Source of the DNA: a virus
Reading direction: 5' to 3' (one strand)
DNA: 45,659 nucleotides
Virus record (IMG/VR): IMGVR_UViG_3300032322_002893
Location: 1-45,659 of that record
This document shows positions 8,829 through 16,989 of the stretch, piece after piece (positions within the stretch are counted from its first letter, which is position 1; every line of letters begins with the position of its first letter). The notes below the pieces were generated by a model. It made no database searches and had not been told where the DNA came from. It worked only from the letters and a program-made list of their open reading frames with translations. Position numbers and translations under genes: made by a program.

Positions 8829-10454
8829 TTATGCAAGATTGGATGAACCTAACTTAGATTTGGATAATACCATATCACTTATGTTGGATACGGATGAAAC
8901 AATACTCCTTAATTTGGGTTCATATTCACCCGATGCATATCTATATCCGTTAACATTTACAAAGTTTCTAAGTAAATCACCTGCTCTTTTTCCACCTGTC
9001 AAATATCTTCTAACCATCAAATCATAATACGCACAAACACCTTCCTGAACTGTTGAAAAATATTTGTTTTTTCCTGAGTCAGTATTACCAACATTGAATG
9101 GATTTTTAGTCCTTCTTGGTCTAACCGTTTGATTTTTTGACAGTCCTCCCTCTAATGCTAATTGTGCTAATGCCAATTCAGGTGGTACATATCCTTGTGA
9201 AAAGTATCTTTTGGAACATTCGGCCATCATTTGTCCGTCGACGCCGGCATTAGGATTTCGTTTATCAATAAAGTTCTGACAAATTTCGGCATAAAGTTTG
9301 AAAGATTCAGGGTCGTTCATGTCTAAATAAGTAAAATTACCATCCTTACCAAATTCACCAGTGAATTTATTTAACTTCGAATCTGAAAATTTGTTTAAAA
9401 CTAACAAAGCTAGAAGGTGTTTTAAATCTTCAGTTTTCATTACACCATCTTTTGAAAGTCCCGAAGACTCTTGAAATTTTTCAATTGCCACCTTTGTTTC
9501 GGAGCCAAGTTTACCATCAATCCCCCATTTAGGTAATTTGAAATTCAGAAATTCAAGTCCGTCTTGAATCATTCTCACGTCATCATCAAATGGAATTTTC
9601 ATTCCTGGTGTGTATTCAAAAGTTTTTTTAGTGTCAGCTAATTCTTTCAATTTTTTCAAAAACGATGAATTCTCAACGGAGTCAATTATTTCTTTGGTTT
9701 CCTTTTTGGTATCTTGTTCATTCAAATGTTGTTCGACAGATAATTCTTTATCTTTGAGTTGATTGATTTTATCGAAAAGATTTTCGATGTGTTTTGACCT
9801 CCTTAAAAACTTGAATACCAAGTTTTCGTAAGACAACTCACCACCTTTTTCTAATCCACACTTTCTATATTCTTTGAGTTTATCTTTGATGGTTTCTAAT
9901 TTTTCAACACCATCAGTTTCAGAATCTTTAATTGCCGTTTCTATTTTTTCAACCCAATTATCTATTTTATTTACCAAAACACTCTTATCAATTTTTTTGA
10001 AATCCTTTTTTGGTATATTAATCCACTCGTTGTTCGCAACAGAATAAACTGCACTACTTACATGTGATTCTTCCATATCTTGTGCATATAATTCAACATC
10101 ATATCCTAATATTTTTATATCATGTGAATCGTTGAATATTCTTTTTTTCAAATCATAAAGTTCTTTATATGTTTCTGATTCTTTCTCGTATTGTTGTAAG
10201 TCTATTATGACGTGTAAATCAAAGTCCGAGAAATTAGACCAATTGTAGTTTGCCAATGACCCTGTTAAGACAACATCTTCGACCATAACATCATCACCCA
10301 AATAATCAATAAATTCTTCGGCAATTCGTTCTAAAGCCTTTCTCACCTTAGGTTTCATTTTTGCATCCTTGGGTTCATCGTAGTTATCCCATATCTTTGG
10401 ATTCAATGTTTCTTGGAGAGAGAAACTTTTCAATATTTCTGTAAATTTTCCCAT
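8829..10454 (-). CDS. Nucleotidyltransferase / peptidoglycan-binding / glucosaminidase-like fusion
   Basis: A 541-residue multidomain protein. Residues 40-165 show a minimal nucleotidyltransferase core: LTGSLANYNWSNFSDFDLHV, with the Gly-Ser pair (65-66) and D77/D79. A coiled region (170-265) follows. Residues about 275-345 resemble a PG_binding_1 domain (DDVRMIQDGLEFL...GIDGKLGSETKVAIEKFQ). Residues about 390-540 look like a lysozyme-fold glucosaminidase (PPELALAQLALEGG, NPFNVGNT, TVQEGVCAYYDLMVRRYL). The cell-wall half suggests a tail-borne or internal hydrolase for entry. What the nucleotidyltransferase does on the same chain is unknown. A TATTTAT box sits 5 nt before the ATG. Residues 13-15 (L-Q-E) would fit a T4-type prohead protease site. 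Confidence 0.8.
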   Translation of the reverse strand: MGKFTEILKSFSLQETLNPKIWDNYDEPKDAKMKPKVRKALERIAEEFIDYLGDDVMVEDVVLTGSLANYNWSNFSDFDLHVIIDLQQYEKESETYKELYDLKKRIFNDSHDIKILGYDVELYAQDMEESHVSSAVYSVANNEWINIPKKDFKKIDKSVLVNKIDNWVEKIETAIKDSETDGVEKLETIKDKLKEYRKCGLEKGGELSYENLVFKFLRRSKHIENLFDKINQLKDKELSVEQHLNEQDTKKETKEIIDSVENSSFLKKLKELADTKKTFEYTPGMKIPFDDDVRMIQDGLEFLNFKLPKWGIDGKLGSETKVAIEKFQESSGLSKDGVMKTEDLKHLLALLVLNKFSDSKLNKFTGEFGKDGNFTYLDMNDPESFKLYAEICQNFIDKRNPNAGVDGQMMAECSKRYFSQGYVPPELALAQLALEGGLSKNQTVRPRRTKNPFNVGNTDSGKNKYFSTVQEGVCAYYDLMVRRYLTGGKRAGDLLRNFVNVNGYRYASGEYEPKLRSIVSSVSNISDMVLSKSKLGSSNLA

Positions 10455-10459
10455 ACCAA

Positions 10460-10466
10460 ATAAATA
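10460..10466 (-). promoter_or_regulatory. TATTTAT motif, candidate late promoter
   Basis: Only 5 nt before the ATG of the nucleotidyltransferase/hydrolase fusion. Confidence 0.5.
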
Positions 10467-10475
10467 GGCGAATTA

Positions 10476-10718
10476 TTATAGTTTTTTATATTTGTGGTTC
10501 TTTGCAATTTCTGAAACAAAAAACTTACCCTGTGATTCTGCCATTCTGAATTGTGTGTATAATTTATGTGGTACTTCATCATACTCATACTTAAGACCAT
10601 TATTAAACTCCACAATCAGTTTTTTTGTTTCAGTGTCGTATTCTGTTTTTTTGATGTTGGATGATTTGATTTCATTTATAATTTTTGTTCCAACGATTTC
10701 TTCTTTAATAACTCCCAT
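10476..10718 (-). CDS. KTSC-domain protein
   Basis: The 80-residue protein fits the KTSC family: SSNIKKTEYDTETKKLIVEF, then NGLKYEYDEVPHKLY and a final AKNHKYKKL segment, which correspond to the conserved S-x-I/Y, F-x-x-G-x-x-Y-x-Y-x-x-V-P and Y-x-Y features. KTSC proteins are small beta-rich modules common in phages and linked by some authors to nucleic-acid or RNA-modifying enzymes; the function here is unknown. It is divergent from the kinase-like gene, with 57 bp of AT-rich DNA between them. Confidence 0.75.
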   Translation of the reverse strand: MGVIKEEIVGTKIINEIKSSNIKKTEYDTETKKLIVEFNNGLKYEYDEVPHKLYTQFRMAESQGKFFVSEIAKNHKYKKL

Positions 10719-10775
10719 AATATTTTTTTTAAATCTATTAATTAATCATATTAAGTATATCTAATAATTATTAAC

Positions 10776-11324
10776 ATGGAACTAGAAGAAATTGGTAGGG
10801 AAAAACAACCATTTGGTCAAGGTATCGAGCACCAAATATTCTCATCACCTAACAAACCTGATGTGATTTTTAAGGTTGGAGAGTGGGATGTAATCAATGA
10901 ATGGTATGATGTATTCAAATCTGACCCTAATATCTTTCCAACAGTTCATAGACTCGGTAGATTACCAAATAAACAATATTATTACGTTGAGTTAGAAAAA
11001 TTGGATACTGAAAAGTTCGAAGATAATTGGGACGATTTGGAACTTGATTTGGAAGAATTGGGTATATTAGATGTCGATAGAGGAGAAAGTTTCACTGATT
11101 TATACACTTATGAAGGCTCTTCTGCATCAGTTTTTACTGAGATTGGTAAAAAACTATCGAAACATAACCCTGAATTATACAAATTTTATATTGAGTTGTT
11201 AACTGTAATAAAAAAAGCGGAAAAGGCTCAGAATAAAATTCTCAGAAAAGATACTTTAGTAGATGCTCACAAATATAATTTTGGTTATTCCAAAGACGGA
11301 AAAATTAAATGTTTGGATATATAA
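10776..11324 (+). CDS. Protein-kinase-like fold protein
   Basis: A 182-residue protein with features of a small, divergent protein kinase. It has a glycine-containing loop (QPFGQGIEHQIFSSP, about 12-26) and a lysine in VIFKVG (about 30-35). A catalytic-loop-like ending, VDAHKYNFGYSKDGKIKCLDI, has the spacing D-x-H-x-x-N then D at the very end, like the HxxxxN and DFG residues. The C-terminal lobe is very short, so it may be a pseudokinase or a substrate-specific kinase. The gene ends at a strong bidirectional terminator shared with the Hsp20 gene. Confidence 0.6.
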   Translation: MELEEIGREKQPFGQGIEHQIFSSPNKPDVIFKVGEWDVINEWYDVFKSDPNIFPTVHRLGRLPNKQYYYVELEKLDTEKFEDNWDDLELDLEELGILDVDRGESFTDLYTYEGSSASVFTEIGKKLSKHNPELYKFYIELLTVIKKAEKAQNKILRKDTLVDAHKYNFGYSKDGKIKCLDI

Positions 11325-11349
11325 AAAACCCTCCGATTTGGAGGGTTTT
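11325..11349. terminator. Bidirectional intrinsic terminator
   Basis: Perfect 10-bp stem (AAAACCCTCC / GGAGGGTTTT) with a 5-nt loop and U-runs on both strands, between the convergent kinase-like and Hsp20 genes. Confidence 0.9.
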
Positions 11350-11352
11350 AAT

Positions 11353-11772
11353 TTAGATGATGTTAATCTTATTTTTTCTTTTTTCAGTTTCTTTATTGTA
11401 TTTTGGAATATAAACAGTCAAAATACCATCAGCAATCGTCGCTTCAATTGTTGAAGAATTATATGAGTTGTTGAGTTTGACCCTTTTGCTTATAGTCTTT
11501 TGTTTTTCAACTCCATTAACTTTATATGTTCTTACACCTTCCAATACTAATTCAGAACCTTCAACAGTAATTTCTAAATTTTCTTTGTTAAACCCTGGTA
11601 CTTCAAAATGAAGATACGCTCCATCTTTTACGTGATTTATTTCATAATCCTCATCTTTTACATACTCTGTCTGCTCGTCAACTGGAACTAAACGATAGGT
11701 ACTTGAGTAATAAGTTGATGGAGAGTTGAAGAACTTGTCAAACATTTTGTTAAAATCATTTCCGTAAATCAT
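11353..11772 (-). CDS. Small heat-shock protein, Hsp20/alpha-crystallin family
   Basis: I chose the ATG at 11770-11772 (MIYGNDFNKMFDKFF; 139 aa), because the longer frame starts at a TTG far upstream and adds unlikely sequence. The alpha-crystallin domain spans about residues 40-130: GAYLHFEVPGFNKENLEI, VEGSELVLEG, and the conserved end ATIADGILTVYIPK (A-x-x-x-x-G-x-L-x-V-x-I-P). A C-terminal I-x-I/V-like ending (INII) may mediate oligomer contacts. Hsp20 proteins hold unfolded proteins without ATP. Cyanophages and other T4-like phages encode them. Its neighbour across the intergenic region is the ClpC-like unfoldase, so the two probably share a proteostasis role. Confidence 0.92.
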   Translation of the reverse strand: MIYGNDFNKMFDKFFNSPSTYYSSTYRLVPVDEQTEYVKDEDYEINHVKDGAYLHFEVPGFNKENLEITVEGSELVLEGVRTYKVNGVEKQKTISKRVKLNNSYNSSTIEATIADGILTVYIPKYNKETEKRKNKINII

Positions 11773-11980
11773 AGTTTTTATTTTTTTAAATTTATTTATT
11801 TTAACTAATATATTCAAACAACATACCAGCTCAGTCAATATGACATAATGTCTTATTAATTTTTTATTTGATGACAAGTTGTCTGTTTCATATTTTTCAT
11901 CCTGTTTATTTGTCAATAAATTTGTTTGTGTCCGATAATTGATGGATATTTGTAAAAACTAAACATAAAATCTAAAAATT

Positions 11981-13987
11981 ATGAATGAATTAATGGATGA
12001 TGATGATAAGCAAACGAGTAAGAAAAAGAATACAGATAGTTCTACTCCCGTTTTAGATAATTTCAGTCGAGACTTAATTAAACTCGCTGAAATGGGTAAA
12101 CTCGACCCAGTTATTGGTCGAGAAAAAGAAATTTTAAGGATTGCTCAAATTCTTTCGAGGAGAAAGAAAAATAATCCTGTAATAATCGGAGAACCCGGTT
12201 GTGGTAAAACCGCGATTGTCGAAGGTTTGGCTATCAAAATTTATAATGGTGAGTGTCCAAGAAATTTGGTTGATAAAAGGATTGTTGCTTTGGATTTAAC
12301 TTCAGTGGTTGCTGGTACAAAGTATCGTGGACAATTTGAAGAAAGGATGAAAGTCATCATGGAAGAATTACAGCAAAACCCTAACATTATTGTATTCATT
12401 GATGAAATACATACATTGGTTGGTTCAGGAAATGCTGCAGGGTCAATGGACGGTTCAAATATATTCAAACCTGCATTAGCTCGTGGTGAACTCCAATGTA
12501 TCGGAGCAACAACTTCTGATGAATTCCGTAAATCATTTGAGAAAGATGGTGCTTTGGAAAGAAGATTTCAAAAAGTTGTGGTTGACTCTGCAACAGTCGC
12601 TGAAACAATAGAAATATTGAAAAACGTTCGTGATAAGTATGAAACTTTCCATAAAGTAACCTACACCGACGAGATAATCGAAACTTGTGTAAAGCTGGCC
12701 GACAAGTATATCACAGATAGGGAGTTTCCTGACAAAGCTTTTGATATTTTAGATGAAGTTGGTGCTAGAATGCAAACTGAACTCAAGGTTCCTGAAGTTA
12801 TTGATGATTTGAAGAAGAAAGCTGCGGAACTCAGACAAATGAAGATGGACGTTGTAAAAAAACAAAACTACGAACAAGCGGCAGAACTGAGGGATAAAGA
12901 AAAGAAACTTATAACAAAACTTGAAAGTGAAAAGAAGAAGTTTGAAGAACAACTCCAAAAGGAAAAACAACCAATCACTTTAGAAGATGTCTATGATGTT
13001 GTTTCCACAATAACCAAAATTCCTGTTTCTAAAATGTCTGTGGACGATGTTAAAACCCTTATAAATCTGGATAAAGAACTTGTGGGTAAAGTTATTGGTC
13101 AAGACGATGCTGTTCTTAAGATTGTTAAATCAATCAAAAGAAACAGACTTGGAATCAAAGACCCGAATAGACCTATTGGAACATTTGTATTCTTGGGCTC
13201 TACCGGTGTTGGTAAGACCTATTTGGCAAAACAACTTGCTAAAGAAATGTTTGGTAGTGAAGAATCTTTGATTAGGGTTGATATGAGTGAATATCAAGAA
13301 AAACATACAATTTCGAAGTTGGTAGGTGCTCCTCCAGGCTATGTTGGATATGATGAGGGTGGACAACTCACTGAGAAGGTGAAAAATAAACCTTACTCAG
13401 TAATACTTTTTGATGAGGTAGAAAAGGCTCATAAAGACATTTTCTCAATCCTACTTCAAATCATGGATGATGGTTATGTTACCGATAGTTTGGGACGTAA
13501 GATTAATTTCAAAAATACTCTTATTATTCTTACTTCAAATTTAGGTGTAAAGAAATTCCAAGAGTTTGGTGCAGGTATCGGATTTGGAACCAACTCATAT
13601 TCAAACGAGGAAGCGAAGAAACAAATCTTGATGAAAGAAATGAAGAATTTCTTCTCACCAGAGTTTCTCAACAGAATAGATGATACGATTATGTTCAACA
13701 CACTATCTCAGGAAGATATTAAGAAGATAACCCGCATAGAGTTAGACAAATTGGTCAATAGATTGTTGGAAATGAAATACAAAATCAAATATAACGATTC
13801 AGTGGTCGAGTATATTGCAAAAATTGGTTACGATAGTACCTATGGCGCTCGTCCAATGAAAAGGGCAATTCAGGATAAAATAGAAGACTTTTTATCTGAA
13901 GAAGTTCTTCTCGGTAAACTTAAAGAGGACACACAATATGTTCTCAAAGTAGAAGAAGAAACAGTTAAGATTACTAAGGGTAAGTAG
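11981..13987 (+). CDS. ClpC/ClpA-like AAA+ unfoldase without N-domain
   Basis: A 668-residue double-AAA+ protein. AAA1 has Walker A GEPGCGKT (70-77) and Walker [15 protein letters not shown] middle region with [20 protein letters not shown] is a UVR-type motif as in ClpC. AAA2 has Walker A GSTGVGKT (about 406-413) and Walker [12 protein letters not shown]. The tripeptide IGF (about 533-535, in AGIGFGTNS) sits where ClpA/ClpC carry the ClpP-docking loop, so it should be able to dock on ClpP. The usual Clp_N adaptor domain (about 140 aa) is missing; only an acidic/Lys leader precedes AAA1. A phage ClpP is encoded at 36685, and a tmRNA at 16990. Upstream there is only an imperfect TAnnTTTG-like box. 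Confidence 0.95.
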   Translation: MNELMDDDDKQTSKKKNTDSSTPVLDNFSRDLIKLAEMGKLDPVIGREKEILRIAQILSRRKKNNPVIIGEPGCGKTAIVEGLAIKIYNGECPRNLVDKRIVALDLTSVVAGTKYRGQFEERMKVIMEELQQNPNIIVFIDEIHTLVGSGNAAGSMDGSNIFKPALARGELQCIGATTSDEFRKSFEKDGALERRFQKVVVDSATVAETIEILKNVRDKYETFHKVTYTDEIIETCVKLADKYITDREFPDKAFDILDEVGARMQTELKVPEVIDDLKKKAAELRQMKMDVVKKQNYEQAAELRDKEKKLITKLESEKKKFEEQLQKEKQPITLEDVYDVVSTITKIPVSKMSVDDVKTLINLDKELVGKVIGQDDAVLKIVKSIKRNRLGIKDPNRPIGTFVFLGSTGVGKTYLAKQLAKEMFGSEESLIRVDMSEYQEKHTISKLVGAPPGYVGYDEGGQLTEKVKNKPYSVILFDEVEKAHKDIFSILLQIMDDGYVTDSLGRKINFKNTLIILTSNLGVKKFQEFGAGIGFGTNSYSNEEAKKQILMKEMKNFFSPEFLNRIDDTIMFNTLSQEDIKKITRIELDKLVNRLLEMKYKIKYNDSVVEYIAKIGYDSTYGARPMKRAIQDKIEDFLSEEVLLGKLKEDTQYVLKVEEETVKITKGK

Positions 13988-13988
13988 A

Positions 13989-14017
13989 AAAAGGAGGATT
14001 TAATCCTCCTTTTTTTA
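13989..14017 (+). terminator. Intrinsic terminator after the ClpC-like gene
   Basis: 10-bp stem AAAGGAGGAT / ATCCTCCTTT with a 3-nt loop followed by T7. The T-run merges into the TATTTAT box of the next gene. Confidence 0.9.
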
Positions 14018-14024
14018 TATTTAT
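14018..14024 (+). promoter_or_regulatory. TATTTAT motif, candidate late promoter
   Basis: Lies 6 nt before the ATG of the HExxH protein and directly after the preceding terminator, so this gene needs its own promoter. Confidence 0.55.
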
Positions 14025-14030
14025 CATAGA

Positions 14031-14681
14031 ATGAAAACAAACCTCAGAAAAATTATAAGAGAAGAACTTACGGTTTTGTCAAACTTTGATAAACTCATGA
14101 ATTCTTTCAGAAAAGATTTTCCTCAAGAACTCCAATCTAAAGTTGATAGCATATCGTCATATGTTAAAGAATATGTCAGAGAGAATGAATTCAATATAAA
14201 ATTCCTGAATAGCTGCAGGACGGGATTTAAAGGTGTCAGGACTAATCAGTTTATAATAATTTGTTCTCCAATGCAAATTGAAAAAATTGGTGATTTTCTT
14301 TATACCATTTTTCATGAAATAAGACACGAAGAACAAATAAGTAAACTAAAAATTAATAACCCTTTAATAGGACAGTTGGAAGATTTCGAAAAATTATTCG
14401 AGGATTATTGGAAATTAGAGTTGGATGCAGATGAATTTGCTAAGAAAAAAATATCAGAACTTGTTTTAAAATTTGGTATACCAATCGGCACTGCTAAGCA
14501 AAATTTCAGTCTTTCCCCATATGTTGAAAACTACCCTAGTACTTCCAAAATGGTGAAAAACTATATGAAAACGATTGTTGATGATATTAAGAATATGAGA
14601 AAATCAGGAATGGAATACAATGATATTGCCGACCACCCTGTTGTCAAAAATCACTTGGAAAAATTAGAAGATTTCTTTTAA
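14031..14681 (+). CDS. Putative zinc metallopeptidase (HExxH)
   Basis: A 216-residue protein with the zincin motif H-E-I-R-H (H95, E96, H99) in a hydrophobic helix (FLYTIFHEIRHEEQ). A later helix ELDADEFAKKK (about 133-143) could give the third ligand, Glu or Asp, as in ImmA/IrrE-like and other gluzincin-type peptidases. The N-terminus MKTNLRKIIREELTV is a short basic amphipathic peptide of a kind seen on several genes in this window. Its I-x-E step (residues 9-11) fits a T4-type prohead protease site. Expression from a TATTTAT box, insulated by a terminator, suggests a late, possibly packaged protease. The substrate is unknown. It overlaps the convergent peptidase gene by 4 bp. Confidence 0.72.
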   Translation: MKTNLRKIIREELTVLSNFDKLMNSFRKDFPQELQSKVDSISSYVKEYVRENEFNIKFLNSCRTGFKGVRTNQFIIICSPMQIEKIGDFLYTIFHEIRHEEQISKLKINNPLIGQLEDFEKLFEDYWKLELDADEFAKKKISELVLKFGIPIGTAKQNFSLSPYVENYPSTSKMVKNYMKTIVDDIKNMRKSGMEYNDIADHPVVKNHLEKLEDFF

Positions 14682-15520
14682 TCCCAAAGAGTGTAATTTC
14701 TCGAAGTATCTTTTCTCTTTTTGTAATGTAATTTGTAGCCCAAAGATTCTATCATTTTTTTACCAATTTTGATTCCATTGTATACGTCTTCTATTACAAC
14801 GTATTCTTTTTTTGTATGATAGTTGTAATATCCTATTGAAAAATTTATACAAGAAAAATCGAAAGATTTTCTTAGAGCATAAACGTCAGTATATGGATGA
14901 ACCATATATTGTATAAAGTTAGGATTCATAGATTCTGTCAGAACCTTATCACAAGCCTTAAAGAAATCAGAATGCCTGTCAAATAGAACTTGTCCAAAAC
15001 ATTTTTCTGTGACCATCCAATTTTCAGGTGCATCAAACTGAATTGCATAACCTACGTTAGCAAAAAAACCTGTGTTAGCTTTTAATGAACCATGACATCC
15101 TGTTTCTTCAGAGACGAAAAATGCCGCTTTCAGATTCGGTAATTCTTTCAATAGAGTGAGACAAGCAAATACACCACACTTATCGTCTCCACCAATTCCT
15201 GTTGGTTTACCATTACCATCTAAAGCAAATAGAGCACTTTTCAATTCATCTTGTGCATTTGGAAGTTTTTCTTCTTGAATAAAAATATCATTTATTTCAT
15301 GAACTGTGTCAGTGTGAGAAACTACACATGGGTAGAAAAAATTTTCATCCTTAACAATATTATCTGTTTTTGTTGCATATACATTTTTATAAGCATCGAC
15401 AAAAAATTCTATATTGTTTTCAGTCAACCAAGTCGTTAAGTATTCGACCATTCTATCTTCTTTATAAGTTTTGGTGGGAACACTCAAAACTTCTTTAAGA
15501 AGTTGTAAATTATAATCCAT
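14678..15520 (-). CDS. M20/M28-type zinc peptidase (PepT-like)
   Basis: I chose the ATG at 15518-15520 (MDYNLQLLKEVLSVPTKTYK; 280 aa) over a GTG five codons upstream, because the TAnnTTTG box overlaps that region. Metal-binding motifs of di-zinc aminopeptidases are present: SHTDTVHE (His and Asp of site 1), GIGGDDKCG (bridging Asp), FVSEETGCHGS (catalytic Glu pair), FDAP (Asp), and a late His in YNYHTKKEYV. The family removes N-terminal residues from short peptides; PepT acts on tripeptides. In a phage it could recycle peptides made by Clp proteolysis, an idea based on context only. The length is below the usual 400 aa, so the dimerisation domain is reduced. Confidence 0.85.
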   Translation of the reverse strand: MDYNLQLLKEVLSVPTKTYKEDRMVEYLTTWLTENNIEFFVDAYKNVYATKTDNIVKDENFFYPCVVSHTDTVHEINDIFIQEEKLPNAQDELKSALFALDGNGKPTGIGGDDKCGVFACLTLLKELPNLKAAFFVSEETGCHGSLKANTGFFANVGYAIQFDAPENWMVTEKCFGQVLFDRHSDFFKACDKVLTESMNPNFIQYMVHPYTDVYALRKSFDFSCINFSIGYYNYHTKKEYVVIEDVYNGIKIGKKMIESLGYKLHYKKRKDTSRNYTLWD

Positions 15521-15534
15521 ATCTAATATTTTCA

Positions 15535-15542
15535 CAAAGATA
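15535..15542 (-). promoter_or_regulatory. TAnnTTTG promoter -7 box (TATCTTTG)
   Basis: Lies 14 nt before the peptidase ATG. Confidence 0.5.
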
Positions 15543-15554
15543 TGAAAAAAATTT

Positions 15555-16919
15555 TTATTTTTCGTCTAAAATGTTGAAAAGTTCTGGTTGATTTAAAAAT
15601 AAATTGAAATGTTGTTCGTCGAACTCATGTATCTTGTTACGGTCGTATTTGCCGTCTTTGTCCTTTGTGAGAATTTGAACTTGTATCTTACCTGTATTGT
15701 TATCAATTCCAAGAACCTGAAAAAATAAATTGGGGTCTTTAGGTGTTTTATGGACTTTACGAAAATCGTACTTGTTTTTGATTTTCCAATATAACTCATA
15801 AATTCTTTTATATTCTTCTCCTTCTTCCTCCATTTTTTCGATAATTGTATCCAAAGTATTTCCCCATTTTCTATTCAATTGTTCCATATCTAACAACCTA
15901 CTGTTTTCGTAATCATATTGGTTATCATACCAACCACCCAAATTACCTTTTTTATTTTCAAAATAATCTTCGAGTAATTGTTTTAAAGTTGCTCGACTAT
16001 CACCCACTTCAGAATACATTTTCAAAATTTCTGAAATTGGTAATTTCACTATTTCGCGTACTAAATCTACATCCAATCCAACACTTTTGAAATACTCAAT
16101 AAGTTCTTCATTTACCTGTTCGTAAGCCGTATCATTCATTTGCTCATTTAGCGCATCTGTCCACTCAGATATAATGTCATCCATGTATCTAGCAAACTCA
16201 TCATATAATATTCTGAAAATTTGTCGAAAGTAATCTTCTGACTTCTCATATTTAATATTGGGCATCAAGAAAGAAGAAATGTATTCTAATTTTTTTTCAT
16301 TTTCTTCATCAAAATGCCAGAAAGGACCATAACCTTCTTTCATATCATCGTAGTCTGAATCATAACTTCTAAATTCCCACCTACGACTAGACACCCAATT
16401 GTAAAAAGAAACGTCATCGTCATTCAACCCGATTTTTTCTAAAAATTCATCGAAGTCATTGAAGTCCAAAGAAATTTTTGGTTCTTCATCCTCATTATTA
16501 ACCACACGAAGTATCAAGGGGTCGGCATTTTCTAATGTCCTTGCATTAATTTCATTTCTCATGAAACTTCTAAGTTGATTAAAAAAGTTTGACCCTAAAA
16601 GTTTTTTGGTCATTTGTTCATCTACTCCGAAATAGTCTTTCAAATTTTTCTGAACATCATCTAATGAAACTTCATTCTCGTTAGAATCTAAAATATCGTT
16701 GTTATTTAGTCTTCTAAATGACTCTACTCTACCATTGATTTTATCTATGAAAATATAGGTAACAGAACCTTTTGTATTAAAGTTAGAGTATGCTTTATAA
16801 TAGTTACCACAGAAATAATGGTTTTTATCATAATGACAAAGAGCATCTAATGTTAAAGGTTTAATTATAGTTAAATCATCCTCGTCTAATATCACTTTAA
16901 TTTGGTCTTCCATACTCAT
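15555..16919 (-). CDS. Hypothetical protein related to the 23478 gene product
   Basis: A 454-residue acidic protein. Its N-terminal 110 residues (DLTIIKPLTLDALCHYDKNH, YFCGNYYKAYSNF, VTYIFIDKINGRVESFR) align by eye with the segment around KYGSNTKWCTAA in the 23478-24986 protein: same order of a basic/aromatic Cys motif, a Tyr-rich strand and an I-I-D/N-K turn. That module is widespread in phage proteins, and I know of no proven function. The rest is helical and very rich in Glu, Asp, Tyr and Asn. The TATTTAT box 6 nt upstream implies late expression. The start MSMED is the first of two close ATG codons. Confidence 0.7.
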   Translation of the reverse strand: MSMEDQIKVILDEDDLTIIKPLTLDALCHYDKNHYFCGNYYKAYSNFNTKGSVTYIFIDKINGRVESFRRLNNNDILDSNENEVSLDDVQKNLKDYFGVDEQMTKKLLGSNFFNQLRSFMRNEINARTLENADPLILRVVNNEDEEPKISLDFNDFDEFLEKIGLNDDDVSFYNWVSSRRWEFRSYDSDYDDMKEGYGPFWHFDEENEKKLEYISSFLMPNIKYEKSEDYFRQIFRILYDEFARYMDDIISEWTDALNEQMNDTAYEQVNEELIEYFKSVGLDVDLVREIVKLPISEILKMYSEVGDSRATLKQLLEDYFENKKGNLGGWYDNQYDYENSRLLDMEQLNRKWGNTLDTIIEKMEEEGEEYKRIYELYWKIKNKYDFRKVHKTPKDPNLFFQVLGIDNNTGKIQVQILTKDKDGKYDRNKIHEFDEQHFNLFLNQPELFNILDEK

Positions 16920-16925
16920 AATGAT

Positions 16926-16932
16926 ATAAATA
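16926..16932 (-). promoter_or_regulatory. TATTTAT motif, candidate late promoter
   Basis: Lies 6 nt before the ATG of the 454-aa gene; divergent from the tmRNA promoter region. Confidence 0.5.
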
Positions 16933-16962
16933 TTTTTGTTTGGTAAATAATATATTTATTCT

Positions 16963-16970
16963 TACCTTTG
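16963..16970 (+). promoter_or_regulatory. TAnnTTTG promoter -7 box of the tmRNA (TACCTTTG)
   Basis: Ends 19 nt before the mature tmRNA 5' end, leaving a short leader for RNase P to remove. A TATTTAT sequence at 16953-16959 lies just upstream, so both promoter types may act. Confidence 0.5.
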
Positions 16971-16989
16971 TAAGGTTCTTTGAAAATAT

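Noticed and set aside
8839-9027. Antisense open frames over structural genes, for example the 98-codon frame at 7986-8282
   Set aside because: They mirror low-complexity coding sequence and lack promoters or family resemblance.
11773-11916. N-terminal extension of the Hsp20 frame from a TTG
   Set aside because: The added sequence is unlike Hsp20 N-termini and covers the likely promoter region.
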